In this document: positions 9,392 through 22,664 of the stretch, one piece after another
Numbering within the stretch: position 1 is the first letter of the stretch
How the letters are laid out: each line of letters starts with the position of its first letter
NCBI GenBank assembly: GCA_019787685.1
Contig: JAHNUO010000013.1
Span: forward strand, 1-64,000
Source: Chiua virens
Lineage: Eukaryota > Basidiomycota > Agaricomycetes > Boletales > Boletaceae
Length of the DNA: 64,000 nt
Direction: 5' to 3'
Position numbers and translations under genes: made by a program
Notes under the pieces: model-generated
The model's input: only the letters and a program-made list of their open reading frames with translations
Told to the model about the DNA's origin: nothing
The model's database searches: none

Positions 9392-10768
9392 ATGTTCATC
9401 TCATTCTCCGCGTGGTCGAATGTTGTGAAAACTCTTCTTGCGCTTTCGGCCGTGTTGTTTTCTTCCATGATCCTCGGGTTCGGCAGGAAGAAGTGGGATC
9501 CAAAAGGCAAGGTGAAGTCCGACTTTTTCCTTGACGTCACGTTCGTTTCGACGGATGTCCCCATCTAGATGGTTCTATTGTAGCCATGTCACTCACGCTC
9601 TTAATTCTAGCACATCTACATCACAGGCGGTAGTCAGGGCCTCGGGCTCGCGCTGGCAAAGATTCTTGTCAAGAGGGGTGCCAACCTTTCTATTGTCGCA
9701 CGGACGCAGAGCAAACTAGACGATGCCCTGAAGGAACTCGAGGTGGGTCTGCCTTCTCTTTCTGTCACTGATATACTTCTCTTTTGTACCTTTCAACGTT
9801 TGGCGCCTCCATATTCAAACTATTTCTTATGTAGAAGCTGCGCGTGTCCCCGTCACAATCTCTCAAAGCGTTTCCCTTCTCTCTTAGCTCCGCTTCGTCA
9901 TCTGCTGAAGCTTTGGCAGCGGTAACAGCTGCCCATAACGAGTTTCCAGACGCCGTCTTTTGTTGCGCAGGTGCTTCAAAGCCCATGTTTCTTGTAGAGA
10001 TGAGTGAGGCAGAACTGGAAGGAGGGATGTCAGATGGCTATTGGGTCCAGGCTTGGACTGCCTGTGTGAGGACGATAGTCCTTTCCATTCTCTGTCGCAT
10101 ATTTACTATGATACCCAGGCAGCTGCAAAAGAAATGGCGAAGAGAGGGAAAGCAGGCAAAATCATACTCGTTTCTTCCACTCTTGGCTTTATGTCGTTTG
10201 TGGGCTATTCGTCATACTCCCCAGCCAAGCATGCTTTGAGAGGTATGCCTGTCTGTCCAACGTTATCGATTTGACATTGAATGCTATCCCTGAATTCAGC
10301 CCTTGCGGAATGTCTCCGCTCTGAAGGCCTCCTCTACAGTTTCAGCACTCACATTTTTTTCCCACCCACAATGTACACGCCTGGTTTTGACCAAGAGAAC
10401 AAGACAAAGCCTGCTATCACACGCAAGATTGAATCCACGGACGAAGGCCTCACGGCAGAGAAAGCTGCTCAGGGTCTGTTCAAGGGCATCGAGAACGGCG
10501 AGTTCCATATCACGGCAGATCTGGTTACGAGCCTGTTCAGGGCCTCGACCAGGGGAAGCTCTCCGAGAGGAAACGCGTTGCTTGACATGGTGTTGGATGC
10601 CGTTGCATTGGTGTGTCCTTTTCTCTCTCCCTCGCTTGTCGGTACTCACGCCCATTGTGTTAGATCGGAGTTCCCATCTGGCGTCGTTCCGTAGATAGTC
10701 AGATCATTGCGCACAGAGAGGAACACAACACCTACTTGAGACAAAGGCAGTTCTTTGATTCTTCGTAA
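9392..10768 (+). CDS. TSC10: 3-ketodihydrosphingosine reductase
   Basis: Six exons join in phase: 9392-9511, 9611-9742, 9835-10065, 10119-10242, 10300-10610, 10664-10768. An N-terminal hydrophobic segment (VVKTLLALSAVLFSSMILGF) anchors the protein in the ER membrane. The short-chain dehydrogenase fold is complete: TGGSQGLG cofactor loop, NAD(P) strand end SIVARTQSKL, CCAGASKP, catalytic Ser in LVSSTLGF, and catalytic Tyr/Lys in YSPAK. The PPTMYTPGF segment after the active site is typical of KDSR/Tsc10 rather than other SDRs. The enzyme reduces 3-ketodihydrosphingosine to dihydrosphingosine, the second step of sphingolipid synthesis. No frame breaks were found. Confidence 0.92.
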
Positions 10769-11513
10769 CAGTCGCACCTGGCTGTACAGCTGGGAGCTGC
10801 TGAGTGTTTTTTAACTGCCTCTTCCAACACTAGACTTTATACCCTTGTTCGACGTGCTCAGCCACACAAAATCATCTGTATCGAAGGTAGGTATAGTTTG
10901 AGTGCACACCTGCTGGACCGACCTACGTGGCACATGCGGCAAACGCGCATCGCACTGCGAGAATGACTTGCGAACTTGACACGACGGAGATACAATAATA
11001 ACGATATGGTACAAGACTTAAACATCGTCACCGCCAAAAAGCGGCCATCCGAAATTCGAATACATATTTCGACAACATGCTTCAGGTGTTTGAGACAGAA
11101 AAGACCCATTGATTCTGAGTGATGAGACATTCACTCGCATCCATGAGAGGAATCTCATTACAAAAAAGGTAGTGCCTTGTAGATACTTTCCAAGTTGAGT
11201 ACAAAGTGGAACTGCTATGTCCATGCGCCCCGCGTTCTAGTGCATCGTACTTCTCGCAGTCGTAAGCAACGGATATATCCTATGAAACAACTCCGAATGT
11301 TGACGAGTCTCTGGAACTGTTGATTTTATTATGAGTTCAAATTTCCGTCTGCATACCACAATCGGATGCGGGGTTCACAACCCAGGCCATGACAATCCTT
11401 CCTCCAGCGCCTAGCAACCCGAGTACATCCACCTGTCACAAACTGGCATGATCGGGGGTAACTCGGCATGACCGGGAGAATAGCCCCCCATGTTAGCACT
11501 CAAGCTCTAACAG
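10769..11513. other. Intergenic, no gene recognised
   Basis: This lies between the converging ends of TSC10 and the MFS gene. It contains only short open stretches on the minus strand with no family resemblance and presumably includes both 3' UTRs. Confidence 0.5.
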
Positions 11514-13742
11514 TTAGCTCACAGCAAACTTGGATTTGCTCCGCAATCGTGCCCCAATCCGGTAGAAGATAAAACTAGACGGGCGAGTTCCAATCAGGAA
11601 TGTCTCAGAGAAAAACCTTCAGGGTCAGAACACACTCACGGTAACGGTGCCATGATTGTCGTGAGACCTGCTAATAGTGCTGTCGCCCCAACTGTCCCTA
11701 ACCGGTCATACATTGCACTTGCGAACAGAGGAAACACAGCAGCAAATGTAGATCGTAAAGCACTGTTGGCCGCCATGGCCGATGCGGCGATTGGACGGTA
11801 TGCCGTCACCAGGTATGTGAACGTTGATGTGAACACGAAATAGATGCCCGCGCCAAACGGGACGGAGGCGATGATGGGTGCAATCCAATGTACTTGTGGG
11901 TATGTGGTGAATGCAAGCCAGAAAAGACCTAGACATGAAAATGTAAGCCATCCTCGCCTGCCGTGACCTTGAAGGAGAGAACGACATACCAACTGGAACA
12001 AGGACAGCCCCAACCTGACCCATAATAAGTCGGACCTCGGGCGGAGGGTTACCATCGTGCTTGAGTGATTCTCGCGCAAAGAGTCTAACGCTTCATGAGT
12101 AACCTCGGCGAGCTGGGGGAGGTGCACCTACTTATTCCAGAACGGCTGTGTAGATATACCAGCCAGCATGCCAACACCTATTCCAATGAACGTAAGACCC
12201 GTCATTTGGTCGTTGAAATGATGGATGTCTTCAAATATAATTGGAAACGCCTGAAATGCGAGATAGAGAATACCCAACAGTAACGCATTCCTTGACAATA
12301 AGATTTTAATGCATGCCACGCATCGATCAGACTTGATTCCGTACCACGTATCCAGCAAGAGGGCCATTCGATCGAAAATAAGCAATTCTGTAACTTTGAT
12401 TAGTTTTCGCCTACGTGATGGTACTTTGCAGAACATACGGAATGGCCGGTAACAACTTATCATCATTGACTTAACTAGACCGTCCTGGACGTTGTCTGAA
12501 GGAGCATAATAACTGACGTTCCCGGTGACCTTGCGTAGCCTAAATCATTTGAACAAATAAACCTTGCGGATTCCGATTGAATATCTACCTGGCAGCCTTC
12601 TCCTTCAATATGATCGGAACATATGTTTCGGGGACAGACTAAGCATGCGCGCATCGACAGTCAACCGTGATCATATCGAACAGTTGTTGTCATACTTACC
12701 AGAAATAGCAGAACATTTTCGACGAAAATCCAGCACAACATGAACCAATATGTCCATCGCCAGGATGCGTTCTGATCGGAACAGAGAGCGAATGAGCTCA
12801 TCCACCAAGGTTTTATGAATGAACTGACTTGATTGATGAATCTAAGGTACGGAGTCAGAAACACGGAACGTTGTGAATATCAAAATACATACCCTGAAAT
12901 GACGGGTCCCACCACAGGACCGATGAAAGGCGACCTGATCTTCCCGTTGAGCATGACACCTTCGACAAGCTCATCATACTCACATGGTATACACCGCCAT
13001 CGGACTGAAAATGAGCACGAGTGGGTTGAAAATGGATAAAGACCTACTTTGCCACAGTGGTATTTGGGAACATATCACTGACGCTACCCCCGGCGACGCT
13101 TAGAAATGCGGCACCGCACAATCCAGTGAGCAGTCTAAAGACAAGAAATACACCTTTGACTCGTTAGCAAAGTTAATGGTGAAGAAACCTAGCCTTCAAC
13201 CTACCAATGTTCGGTGCGAATGCAACCGGGAATGTTAAAATGAAGAAAAGGATATATGAAATCCGATAAATGATGTTTCGGCCTACACGAGAAGTTAGTG
13301 ACAAATTTTCGAGTTAAGACTTGTGACACACCATACATCTCGGACAAAGGACCGACAAGGAGAGGACCAGCACCAAGCCCAGAAACATACAGACTGATTC
13401 CAAGGATCGTTACTTCGTGAGATACATGGAACGTTTGGGAAGATCCCGCTTCTGTGAAGGCAGCCTGACAGAGTAAGCAAAACGCTGAATTGGGCGATCT
13501 CACGGAATACATACTACGGAAGATGCACAAGTGGCGCAGAGTGAAGCAGAACTGATGACTAGGACTGCAAGCCAGCGCCTAAAGGTGGACATGCATTGCG
13601 GATTGTCTTCGGGTTCAAGAGTGACGAGGAACGGATCTATGTCCTTACTAGGACTCTGCTGCGCCTCTGAGCCTCCCTCGACGGTGGGTTCAAGCGACAA
13701 TGTGGTGGTGGGCGTCATGCCAATGGGTTGCGACGCCGACAT
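11514..13742 (-). CDS. MFS multidrug/polyamine-type transporter (DHA1 family)
   Basis: About nine exons. The protein starts MSASQPIGM at 13742 with a polar N-terminus, and the first helix begins RRWLAVLVISSASLC. Recognisable DHA1 landmarks follow in order: SLYVSGLGAGPLLVGPLSE with MYGR-type motif A near helices 2-3, VFRLLTGLCGAAFLSVAGG, SPFIGPVVGPVISG (motif C), WRWTYWFMLCW, then VPETYVPIILKEKAA in the central loop, and PFGAGIYFVFTSTFTYLV. The end is PFIFYRIGARLR and SKFAVS. This is the usual layout of fungal Flr1/Tpo-type H+ antiporters of 12 helices that export drugs or polyamines at the plasma membrane. A very short exon (FINQ) lies between motif C and WRWTYW. Frame is continuous as far as I traced it. 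The substrate cannot be told from sequence. Confidence 0.82.
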
Positions 13743-15313
13743 GTACAGGGGAAGATTATAAGACAGGTCGCAAACCTGGCGAACTGAGGTAAAAGTGACG
13801 CATGAGTCAGACTTTCGCTAGCAGACGCCAATAATAGCCTGCCAGCCTGAGAATGGATGCAGGCTGACAACCTGATTCCTGAGCGCCAGTACGGCCCGTG
13901 GTTATCTTTGAACGAAGATGGAGGAGGAAAGTCATGGACGCATGGTGGAATACTGTCCATTACTAACGTCTTTGCTTCGGTGAAATGGCTCGACGACCGT
14001 GACATCGGTGTCCTTACGGAAAAGTCTGTCACTGAGCTTGGTGACGGTTGGTCAGCCATTCGGTCAGGAGTAACCGTCACGGGCACGTAAGTATTTGAGG
14101 TGTGTTTGATGGGTGGTCGTTATGTGTTGAATCAGTCGTCGAGGCCGCCGCCAGCAAAAGTCGAAAGTTGCGTCGTTTCTGAGCTGGCGGCCTGTTGTCG
14201 ACGCTGGAACTTCGGAGTTTGGATTGGGCGGGGGCCGAGTGACTCCAGCGACATATCGGACTCTCGCAGGGCCCCGGGCGTAAAAAGCGTAAGTGCCATG
14301 ACTCAAACCAACTTCCATCCAAATTCCAAATGTTCTGACTTACTTGACAACATTTGCAACGCATGAGTGCGATCGATGGTCTGGGACGCCACCGTGTCAC
14401 TCGGAGGGCCGACGGTGACTCGGACGCGGTTCAATACTGTCACGTTCATCCCGACGACTTTCGCAGCATTACCATGGGTCACCATCCTTCAAGTTGGTAT
14501 TTGGTAAAGCCAAAACACGGGACTTTGCGCGCACTAATGATTCCGTCGCTTCGATAAGGTCTAGTGACCACGGTCACGGTATCATAGACTCGAACTTTCG
14601 AGCAATGGGTCGACGGATCTTGCCAGCTACAAGTGTGGTAGTAACGTATCCGTTATGTTACCTCGTCCGGATCTTCTTGCGTTATTTGCGCCGCGGTATC
14701 TATCACGGATCGACCAGAAACAGCTGGTTCCCCAAAAATGCACACACTACCCGACGACCTCCATCCCTATGACTTATCTCCGGTCATCAAAAGAGAGCCT
14801 AATCGCTATACTTAGCGTAGTCACCAAAACGGCGTCTGCCGGTCTCCGCTTGTTCTCTAATAGATCTCAGAACATGTCACCCATCGCGTCATTGTTGCCT
14901 CCTGCAACGTCGCCCTCGATCCCCGCCCTTTCAGCTTACTTAAGGACGTTACCCAAGGTGCCTCCCGGTTATCAAACAAGAGGTCGAGTCGCAGAAAACT
15001 ATCTCTACCGAATGAATTCCCGTCAGCTCAAATGGATGCGCCAAAACATCAGGCTCAGTCTGAATTCGACGGATCATCCCTTCTCAATTGATTGGAAGAT
15101 ACGCTGTCACCTCGCTGTCTTATAAGATCCCCGAGGTCGCCCAGCCGCATCCCACGGATATCTTATCAGGCACTAGTGGCCTAAGGGGCGCGTATCGGAC
15201 AGCTGGGTATCTCCATCGAGCACCATTAGTATCTCACTTGCGATGAAAATGCATCAGGGAGTATGGGTATAGTCGGGTTTCCGATTCTAATAAACACTGA
15301 TGCACGCAATGGG
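13743..15313. other. Intergenic, no gene recognised
   Basis: Several open frames of 60-160 codons overlap on both strands (for example plus 14655-15125) but none shows domain-like sequence or consistent exon structure. It presumably includes the MFS promoter. I see nothing else I can support. Confidence 0.4.
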
Positions 15314-16170
15314 TCAGACTCGCCAACACTCGATGCTGCTGAGAGCTCTGTCAAACGGAAATTCTCCGCCCCAAATTTCGACATCCCTGCAGCTTTCTTC
15401 CACGCCAGTCCATAGTTTACCTATGGTTTCTCGTGCTGTCGCTATGTCGTTCACACGTCCCCCATCGAGTTCCTCTTTGCAGCTCTGGTGACCTTAATGA
15501 GTAAAGTTATCATCCCGTAGTGTATTGTGGACTCCACCTGGATGGCTTGGCAAACGTCCGCATCGATGACCGCCAAGATATCCGCCATAAGACCCTCTTG
15601 TTCCCACCTCAGCCCAACTGTCGTTTTCACTACTGATGAGAGGAGACTGAGACCGGAGAAGCCCATACCAGCCCCATACAGTGAGCGGGCACGGGCGAGG
15701 ACCTTTTCTAGCTCGGGAGTAGGAATAGCGTGGATGCCATCTATCCCAGTAGCAAATAAACCGTTCGTGGTTGCTATCCGCTTTGCATTGGTCTGACGGA
15801 GTCGAGAACGAGCCGCTGCCGTGAACGAAGCAGCAAGGTTAGGGGTACCAGGTTGCAAGCAGAGTCCTTGTGATAGCGCGAAGACTGTTTGCGTTGAGGG
15901 TGGATGTAAGTATACGTGACGTTCGATGTCAGCAAGATACTTGCTCCTCGATGGTAGCGTTAGCTATCAGAGTGTCGACCTGTAGCTATATGTGATCATC
16001 GGACTGAAATAGTAAGGTCGAGACGTACCATGAGGTTGCTGGTGAGGCGCGTCAACGGAAAAGGTCGGGTTTAGTTGGTGAAGAACTCAGAGTGACGAGT
16101 CGGCGACGTACACATGTCCCAGTGTCTTGCCATTGACATCTTGTGGGTGAGAAGTGATCTGGGCGGGCAT
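15314..16170 (-). CDS. Conserved fungal protein of unknown function
   Basis: The start MPAQITSHPQDVNGKTLGHV is followed by short exons reading NLMVDTLIANATIEEQ, then a long exon with QPGTPNLAASFTAA, KRIATTNGLFATGIDG, PTPELEKVLARARSLYGAGM and MADILAVIDADVCQAIQ, and a last exon ending in IECWRV and a TGA at 15314-15316. The composition and repeated short helices resemble a family of small agaricomycete proteins with no assigned function that I have a sense of having seen, but I cannot name it. The join between the exon ending IEEQ and the next one is out of phase by one base with the only good acceptor. This may be an indel or a misplaced splice site. No signal peptide or membrane segment is seen. 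Confidence 0.5.
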
Positions 16171-16689
16171 CGTGGAATGCTGTGGAGCTAATCCTTGGAG
16201 GGCAGGCTATAAGAAGGGTTACGGTAATATCGGCTGGAGCTTTTATTCGTTACTTACCTGGTAGTGCGAGTCGCCGGCCACTCCGGGATTCAGATACCAA
16301 GCGTTTCCCGCTCATATCGTTCCTGCGGCAGGAAAAACCCGGTTGTGCTATTTCAGGCCGGTGAGTGTGGATCGCAGATCAAGTCAAACCCTAGTTACAG
16401 CACGAGGGACGTCGACTTCAGAAATCAACACATGCATCATTTCAGTGTCATAATATCGGTCGTTTGTTGTTCGCCGAGGTCACGGTATAACCTCCGACGC
16501 TAGTGAACTCAGGCTCGTTCCTTCCCCTAGATCCATTCGGCTGTGCTTTCAGACTGAGCCACAGATTCACTTACAGCCATGCCGGAACTGCTCCAACTTC
16601 GACCATTGCCATGCATAAGTTTGAACGGAGTTTGATCTCAGTCTCAGGCAGCATATTTGAATTTCTCTGCAGCATCTTTGTTCTCCATC

Positions 16690-18313
16690 ATGTCGCCGTC
16701 TAAATCATTAGTTCCTTCAAGGGAAACCTTTGTTCTTGGTCCATTCGTTGTTCCGAGAATATGGGTCGGTCTTTGGCAACTCTCAAGCAACGCCTGGGGT
16801 AGTGCGCCCGCCGCCAGAATTCGTCAGGGAATGGCTCGGCATGCTGAGCTTGGTTACAATGCATTCGGTGCGCGTGCCATTTCAAAGTCCCCGGTCAGCT
16901 TCTAATTCATACTTTCAGACATGGTGCGGAGTCCCGATTGTCCCATACAGCTGTCCTTCTCACAAAACACTTATCCCATCCTCTCTTCGTTGTCACCCTA
17001 GGGTAAATTCTGAAACAAATTCGAATGACTTCTTACCGCTCACTCTATCTGCAGCGGACCACTATGGAAGCGCGGAAATTCTTTTTGTGGGTCGTCCCTC
17101 ACATCGTTAGTACTTGAGTAAAAGTTGGAGCGACTGTCCAGGGGCAATTCAGAGAAATGTTACCACCAGGCACGCCTGTCGTCGGCGCTACCAAGTGGTG
17201 TGTTTTCCGACCCACCAGTCCCAACACGCGCAGTCGTGGAATCCGCAGTGCGGGAACGCATGGAACGTATGCGCAGCCAATGTGTTGATTTACTTCAGGT
17301 GCGGGTCAACCCTGCTCTCTTCCCGTCTCATATAAGGTGAAGCTCCCTTCGATGGCCCTAGTTCCATTGGCAAGACTACTCCGACAAAGGTTATCTAACA
17401 GCTCTCCAAATCCTCCAAGATCCTCCAACAAGAACGATTGATCTCTGCAGTGGGGTTATGTAACTTTGACGCTATACGTACAGATGAGATCTGTACACAG
17501 CTCGGTCCTGGATTCATCGTCTCGAATCAAGTGCAGGTGAAGCTCGTGCCCCTCAAACTCTTGACGAGCAAGACTCATCGACCGGCATAGTTCTCCTTGA
17601 TCGATACGAGACCCTTGCACGGCATGTCAGACGTGTGTGAGCGACATAACGTGAAGCTGCCTCACATATGGCACCCTCGTAGGGTAATATCCAATGCCGG
17701 ATCCGCAGTTACTCATTACATGTATTGCAGTGCGGAGGATTCTTGGCTGACAAGTGGCTTGATCAACCGGAACCGGATCTCTACGCCGGGAACTTAACGC
17801 CGTCGCAGCGAAAGGCAAGTCAAACCAGAAAGCCCCGTCCGCGAATGGACCTATCCGCTTCCTTTTTCACATGTGTCTTCCAAAGGTTTCTTCTCATCGT
17901 TCTCTTTCAGTATCTGGACGTGATCGTGAAGGCATGGGGCAACTGGACACTCTTCCAGACCCTTTTGGCAGTGCTGCGGGACGTGGGTGATCATCATGGT
18001 GGCGCCGGCATCGCCAATGTCGCGACCCGTTGGGTCCTTGATCATCCATTCGTGGGTGCTGTGATCATAGGTACGAGTACAGTCACGATCTTCTCCTCAA
18101 GGCAGTCGTGCCTGATTCCGGACGGTCATGTCCTCCCCCGATGTGTCTTCAGGTGCTCGTTTGGGTATTTCTGACCACACGGACGACAACCAACGCGTCT
18201 TTGAATTCACGCTGACAGACCAAGACAGGGATGCGATCGAAGCAGTATTGAATCTGTCCAACGGCCGCCGCATGATCAGCACGATTGGTGACTGTGGCGC
18301 AGAGTACCGCTGA
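16690..18313 (+). CDS. Aldo/keto reductase, frame-disrupted (possible pseudogene or assembly indels)
   Basis: Starts MSPSKSLVPSRETFVLG. Conserved pieces follow in order but in different frames: VPRIWVGLWQLSSNAWG, ADHYGSAEILF, LPPGTPVVGATKWCVF, RAVVESAVRERMERM, HWQDYSDKGYLTALQILQD, RLISAVGLCNFDAIRTDEI, FSLIDTRPLHGMSDVCERHN, CGGFLADKWLDQPEPDLYAG, GNWTLFQTLLAVL, NVATRWVLDHPFVGAVIIGA and a normal end at 18313. This is a complete NAD(P)H-dependent aldo/keto reductase of the fungal type that lacks only frame continuity. Each shift is one extra base, two of them one C too many (near 17425 and 17662) and one near 17205. The catalytic Asp expected just before ADHYG is also lost at a splice junction. 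One intron uses a GC donor (near 17817). Because similar shifts affect essential genes in this window, sequencing error is at least as likely as decay. Confidence 0.7.
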
Positions 18314-18735
18314 TACGTGACGTACGTTTGAAATAGACCACTGTATCCCAATCTTCACTCATTCCCGAACTGCACATTGTGTGGGACGCATGCACGATCC
18401 GCACGCATCACCTGATGGTCCGATCATCAAGAATGACCTGGGTCACGATCAAGTGATCGAGCTCGTCTCATACACAGAAATAGAATCCCTCATCATGAGC
18501 GGATATTGTGATGCTGGTGTTCTCAGAGTGATTATCCCAAACACCACGGCCCATCAGGCGAATCAATTACATCTTGTCTCGTATTTGGTTATACACCATA
18601 ATCGGAGAGAACGTGAGGTGCTTAGCAAAGGGAGTCTAATAAATAAATGAGGATGTGAATGTGATGTGAATGTGTGTGATGCAAAGTCCAATGTGATAAG
18701 AAAGGTATTATGATCTAAAAGGATGTGGTGAAGTC
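18314..18735. other. Intergenic between convergent genes
   Basis: Only short meaningless frames are seen; this is the joint 3' region of the aldo/keto reductase and the lipase-like gene. Confidence 0.5.
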
Positions 18736-21700
18736 TCAAAGCCGGCTGGTGTGGGCGGCCGTCAAAGTAGAGGATAGACGCTGGATAGGTTGCAACTTCT
18801 TCTTGACATCTCGCAAAATGGTAGTTTTCGGATGCCAATCTCGGAACGCATCTCGTAACGCCACAATTTCGTCAGAGAAAAGATCAGAGACCCTATCGTT
18901 CGCGATCAGATCGCGGAGTGCCCATGGAATCTATGTTTACGAGCGGAAGAATGTCAAGTGAGTTGCCGCACTATACGGAAACAAGACACACCTCATAATC
19001 ATTTCGTTCGGCCAGTGCATTGAACGGTTCCTCAACAGGTTCAACCTGTGCTCCTGAACCGCTGTCGGTGAGGAACAGGTAATTTACTGCCAAGCTGCAA
19101 CCATATATGAAGGGACCGGATCATAAGATTCTCAAATGACTTACGAGTACGTCGCACGCTCTTCATAGGGAGTGGAGTGTCCAATACCGTTCAACGATCC
19201 TGCAGTTACTTCCGATAAGTGGGTAAGCAGCCCACCATCTGAGAGTCCCGCATTCCGAATACGAATAAGCAATACCAGCAAATTAGAAAGAAAGTCAGAG
19301 GAGCTATAAGGTAATTAGCTGATGACGCTCGGAAGATTGAACAGCCTTGTGGCACGCACTGGTATGCGTCTCCGTCAATGTACAGGGCACGCAAAATTAA
19401 TGGATGGGATACGGAAGTGAACAGGCCCGAGTACAGCCCGACAACCTGGTCGGTGAGAGACGCAATATAAATCATCTTGATCTAGGCAATTCATTAATCC
19501 GATGGGCGGTACGCTCAGCACCACAAGGACGTACCCCGTGATTTAGAACGCTGCGAAGAGCTCTGACGTAATCTCGGGATATAGCGCTCTCCGTGTTCTG
19601 AGGTGCAGGAGGACAGATGAGTAGGCACATGTCCCTGGACCTGAAAAAAAAAACGCACCTGGAACTCAAATAATTCTCTCGCGGCTGTGGATTCAAAATA
19701 CTAGGACTGCTATGAGTGACAATGTGCGAGTAAGGTATCACGCAATGTACCTGAATGTATGGTTGTACCAGTGAACTCGTGCTCAAGTATCGCAGTGGCC
19801 CAAGGTGAATCCCACAGAGTGCCAGGCAACATATTCGCTGTGGAGGCCGCACCAAGGGGATAGAACCGGAAGCAATGCCACTCGCAGGAACAGATGCATC
19901 GGCATTGAGCGCGGTTCGGATATGACGATCAGCAATGAGACGGTCCAGAATGTGTGTTGAGACAACTGATCCTTGGGAATGCGTTGCGATAAAGATAGCA
20001 TCAGCGTCATAAAGATCCTCCATCCATTTCTTGTTTCCAACCAAGTTCTCGTATAGCCTGTCAAGGTTGACTTGTCATGGAGACAAGAACATATCGAATC
20101 AACGATGAAGCATACCTCTCAACCCGGCGGCTGATAGTCCCTTCACCTTCCAAAGGAATCTTGGTGACTTTATCAAGCTTTATCTTGTGTTGCTCCTGGA
20201 ACGAATCCAGCGCGTCCACAATGCCATTGACGAACTTGGAACTTGTCCCTGTGGGCTGAACAAGAACTTAATTGAGTATCTACGAGACTGATTACGCGCA
20301 CCAACCTCGCCAGCAAACGTGCGCAAGACGGTACCTTCCAGGCAGTTCTGGTCAGTATAGCTTAATTACACATCCAGGGCAGCGACCCACCGGGAAACCA
20401 TCCATGAACCCCGATAATGACCACCCTCTTGCACCCCCTGAGTACGTCCACGGGATTCCCTCCACCCAGTACATCCCACGTTCGTGGGAGAGCCCTATCA
20501 TACGGCAAATAAACGGTCTCCTTGGCTCTACCTTTACCCTTGTTCGACGTTGCCTCATCGCGAGAAAATAGAACTCCGCTAACAAATTGTAGGGTTTTCG
20601 ATAGGGCAGATGGAGGGTCGCGAGGCACCGTGGATCGCGGCAGCGTCTGAAATGTATCGTACCAACTGGGAAGGACAAGATTTGGTAAAGGGGGCGAGGC
20701 TGGCGTTTTTACGCTGGATTTTTTGGACGGAGAAGGCGATGGCTGCCGCTTCAGAACATCGTTTGCGACGGTTTCTGGAATATTTGCCGCGCGAGGCATC
20801 GAAGGTCGCTTATCATCTGATTTTTTGGGTGGCGGAGATGAGGAAAGAGGGATTTCCGATCCTATGTTAGGCTGGGCCCGAATGGGAGGCTTTGTCACTG
20901 GAGTCGGCGATGGTTGGGTCGCCGTAGGTGCTGATGAATTTGGCTCAGAGGCCGCCTCATCATCATCTATTTCCATGACTTCCATTTTTCCACCTTCTTT
21001 CTCGTAGGTTATAGATTTCATTGGAATTGCTTTCGCAGGTAAAGAATGACATCCACCCTGTGGGATGTTCTGAGATCACAGATTGAATAGGATTGTCGTA
21101 GTTTGTAGATCCGGTGGCGGATGGATCCTGTGGAGGGTGAGAAACCTGGTGTTGAGTAAGGCGAGCCTCCAGGGTGCTTCTCTTCGGTTGTTGGCTCGGT
21201 CCGAGAACGTTCTAGCGGATCTTGCTGAGAGCCCGAAGGTACATCCGGGGCAATGGTGGTGGTAGTGGCTGTTGATGATGCCTGGTACCACGACCACGGT
21301 GCGTACCACGTGGAGCCTTGTGGAGCGCCAGCGGTATCTGCGTTCTGGACGAAAAGTGATTTGTTGTCATTAGACGGTGAATGCTCGCTAGCATTGCCAT
21401 CCAATGTGAGATCAACCCGAGCCTCGACCTCACCTTCCGGCTGAGTAGGCGCGGAAAGGACGGAGGACGAATGCGGCTGGGATCCGCCAGGAGGATCGGA
21501 AATAGAGAGCTGGTCGGGATCTGCCGGAGAAGTATGGGTGTCCGTAGACTGTGACTGTATCGTGCGCTCTGCGCTTGAATCGACCTGGCTCGCATTCCAT
21601 CCCAGATATGACCACCAGGTACTCGTGTGAACCTCGCTTACTGGAGCCGTCTGGCCAAGAGATGGATTACCGTGTTCTGATTCTGATTCTGAAACGTGGA

Positions 21701-22664
21701 CTGTGGAAATGGAGGGCACGCGGGTTGGTTCTGTTACATTCACCGAAACTCCATTCTGAGTGTTCCTCGGATCTATCCAGAGTGCGGTGATGAGACCCAA
21801 ACTGTGCTGTAATATGAGAACGTCCATACCTGGCGTAACGATGGGAACTTCGCGGGATGGTCCGACAGATGGGTCCTGTGGAGGTGGAATCACGGCAGCC
21901 TGGGGAGGCTTGGACTTTGGTAACGTGGGAATGTTGAATGCGAACTTGCTGGTCGCTGAATTAGAGGCCGCTGTGGCAGTTGTGGCGTCCTGAGCGTGAA
22001 CTTGTACTAGAGAATGGAGTGGCTGTGCGCTCGGCAGGGACTGAGAGACCGGTTGTTTCGAGGGGACGGTCAAAGCATCAACACCGTTGATCTTTGGCGT
22101 CCTCGATGCGGAAGGAGGGGTTCGTGACGCAGCATCTCTAGGACTAGAATTTCCAACCGGCGCAGGAGAGTCTGCCGATTGAATGGTCGCCAAGGTACTA
22201 GGCTGAGGTCTGCTCTCTGACAAATCTGTACAACTATGAACAGCATCTTGTTCTTCTGACAGAGAAACGGTTTCGGCCTTTACTTCTACAACGGTAGTCT
22301 CCTTGACGGTCGACCAGGATAAAACGGTGAACCATGAACGTTTAGTAGACAAGGGCGAAGCTGGGGCAGGAACTTGCGGAGGGTCCGATGGCGTGTCCAC
22401 AGGGAGTGGTAGTGTCGCAGGAACACGGCTAGGGGTGCCAGTGAGGCCCGGTGCTGGCGAAGTGGCAGCCATAGGATCTTGATATAGTGATCACATGCAA
22501 TCAGTGGAGAGCTGTGCCCGGAGTGTGCGCGAGACTGTACCTAATGCTAATCGGTTTGACTCATCCGCAGGCTCTACAGGGGACTCGGTGGAGTGAACGG
22601 CGGGTTGATTGTGATTTTCGATGGTGGTAAAAGGAGTAGATGACGGAGAATTGTCAGGAGGCAT
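18736..22664 (-). CDS. Large Ser/Pro-rich protein with C-terminal alpha/beta-hydrolase (lipase-like) domain
   Basis: The first exon starts MPPDNSPSSTPFT at 22664. About 480 residues of Ser/Thr/Pro-rich low complexity follow, with scattered Trp motifs (WWSYLGW, WYAPWSWY). A conserved linker (IQSVISEHPTGWMSFF, then KSITYEKE, EVMEIDDDE) leads to the hydrolase: LPSWYDTFQTLPRS, RVVIIGVHGWFPG with the oxyanion HG, then ADAIFIATHSQGSVVSTHIL where THSQG is the nucleophile elbow. The later SLTDQVVGLYSGLFTSVSHP probably carries the acid, and a His follows near the C-terminus. Fungal proteins of this layout are uncharacterised; membrane-lipid or ester hydrolysis is inference. Two frame changes fall close together (about 21030-21150) in the linker without a plausible intron, so one or two indels are likely. 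At least nine exons. Confidence 0.65.
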
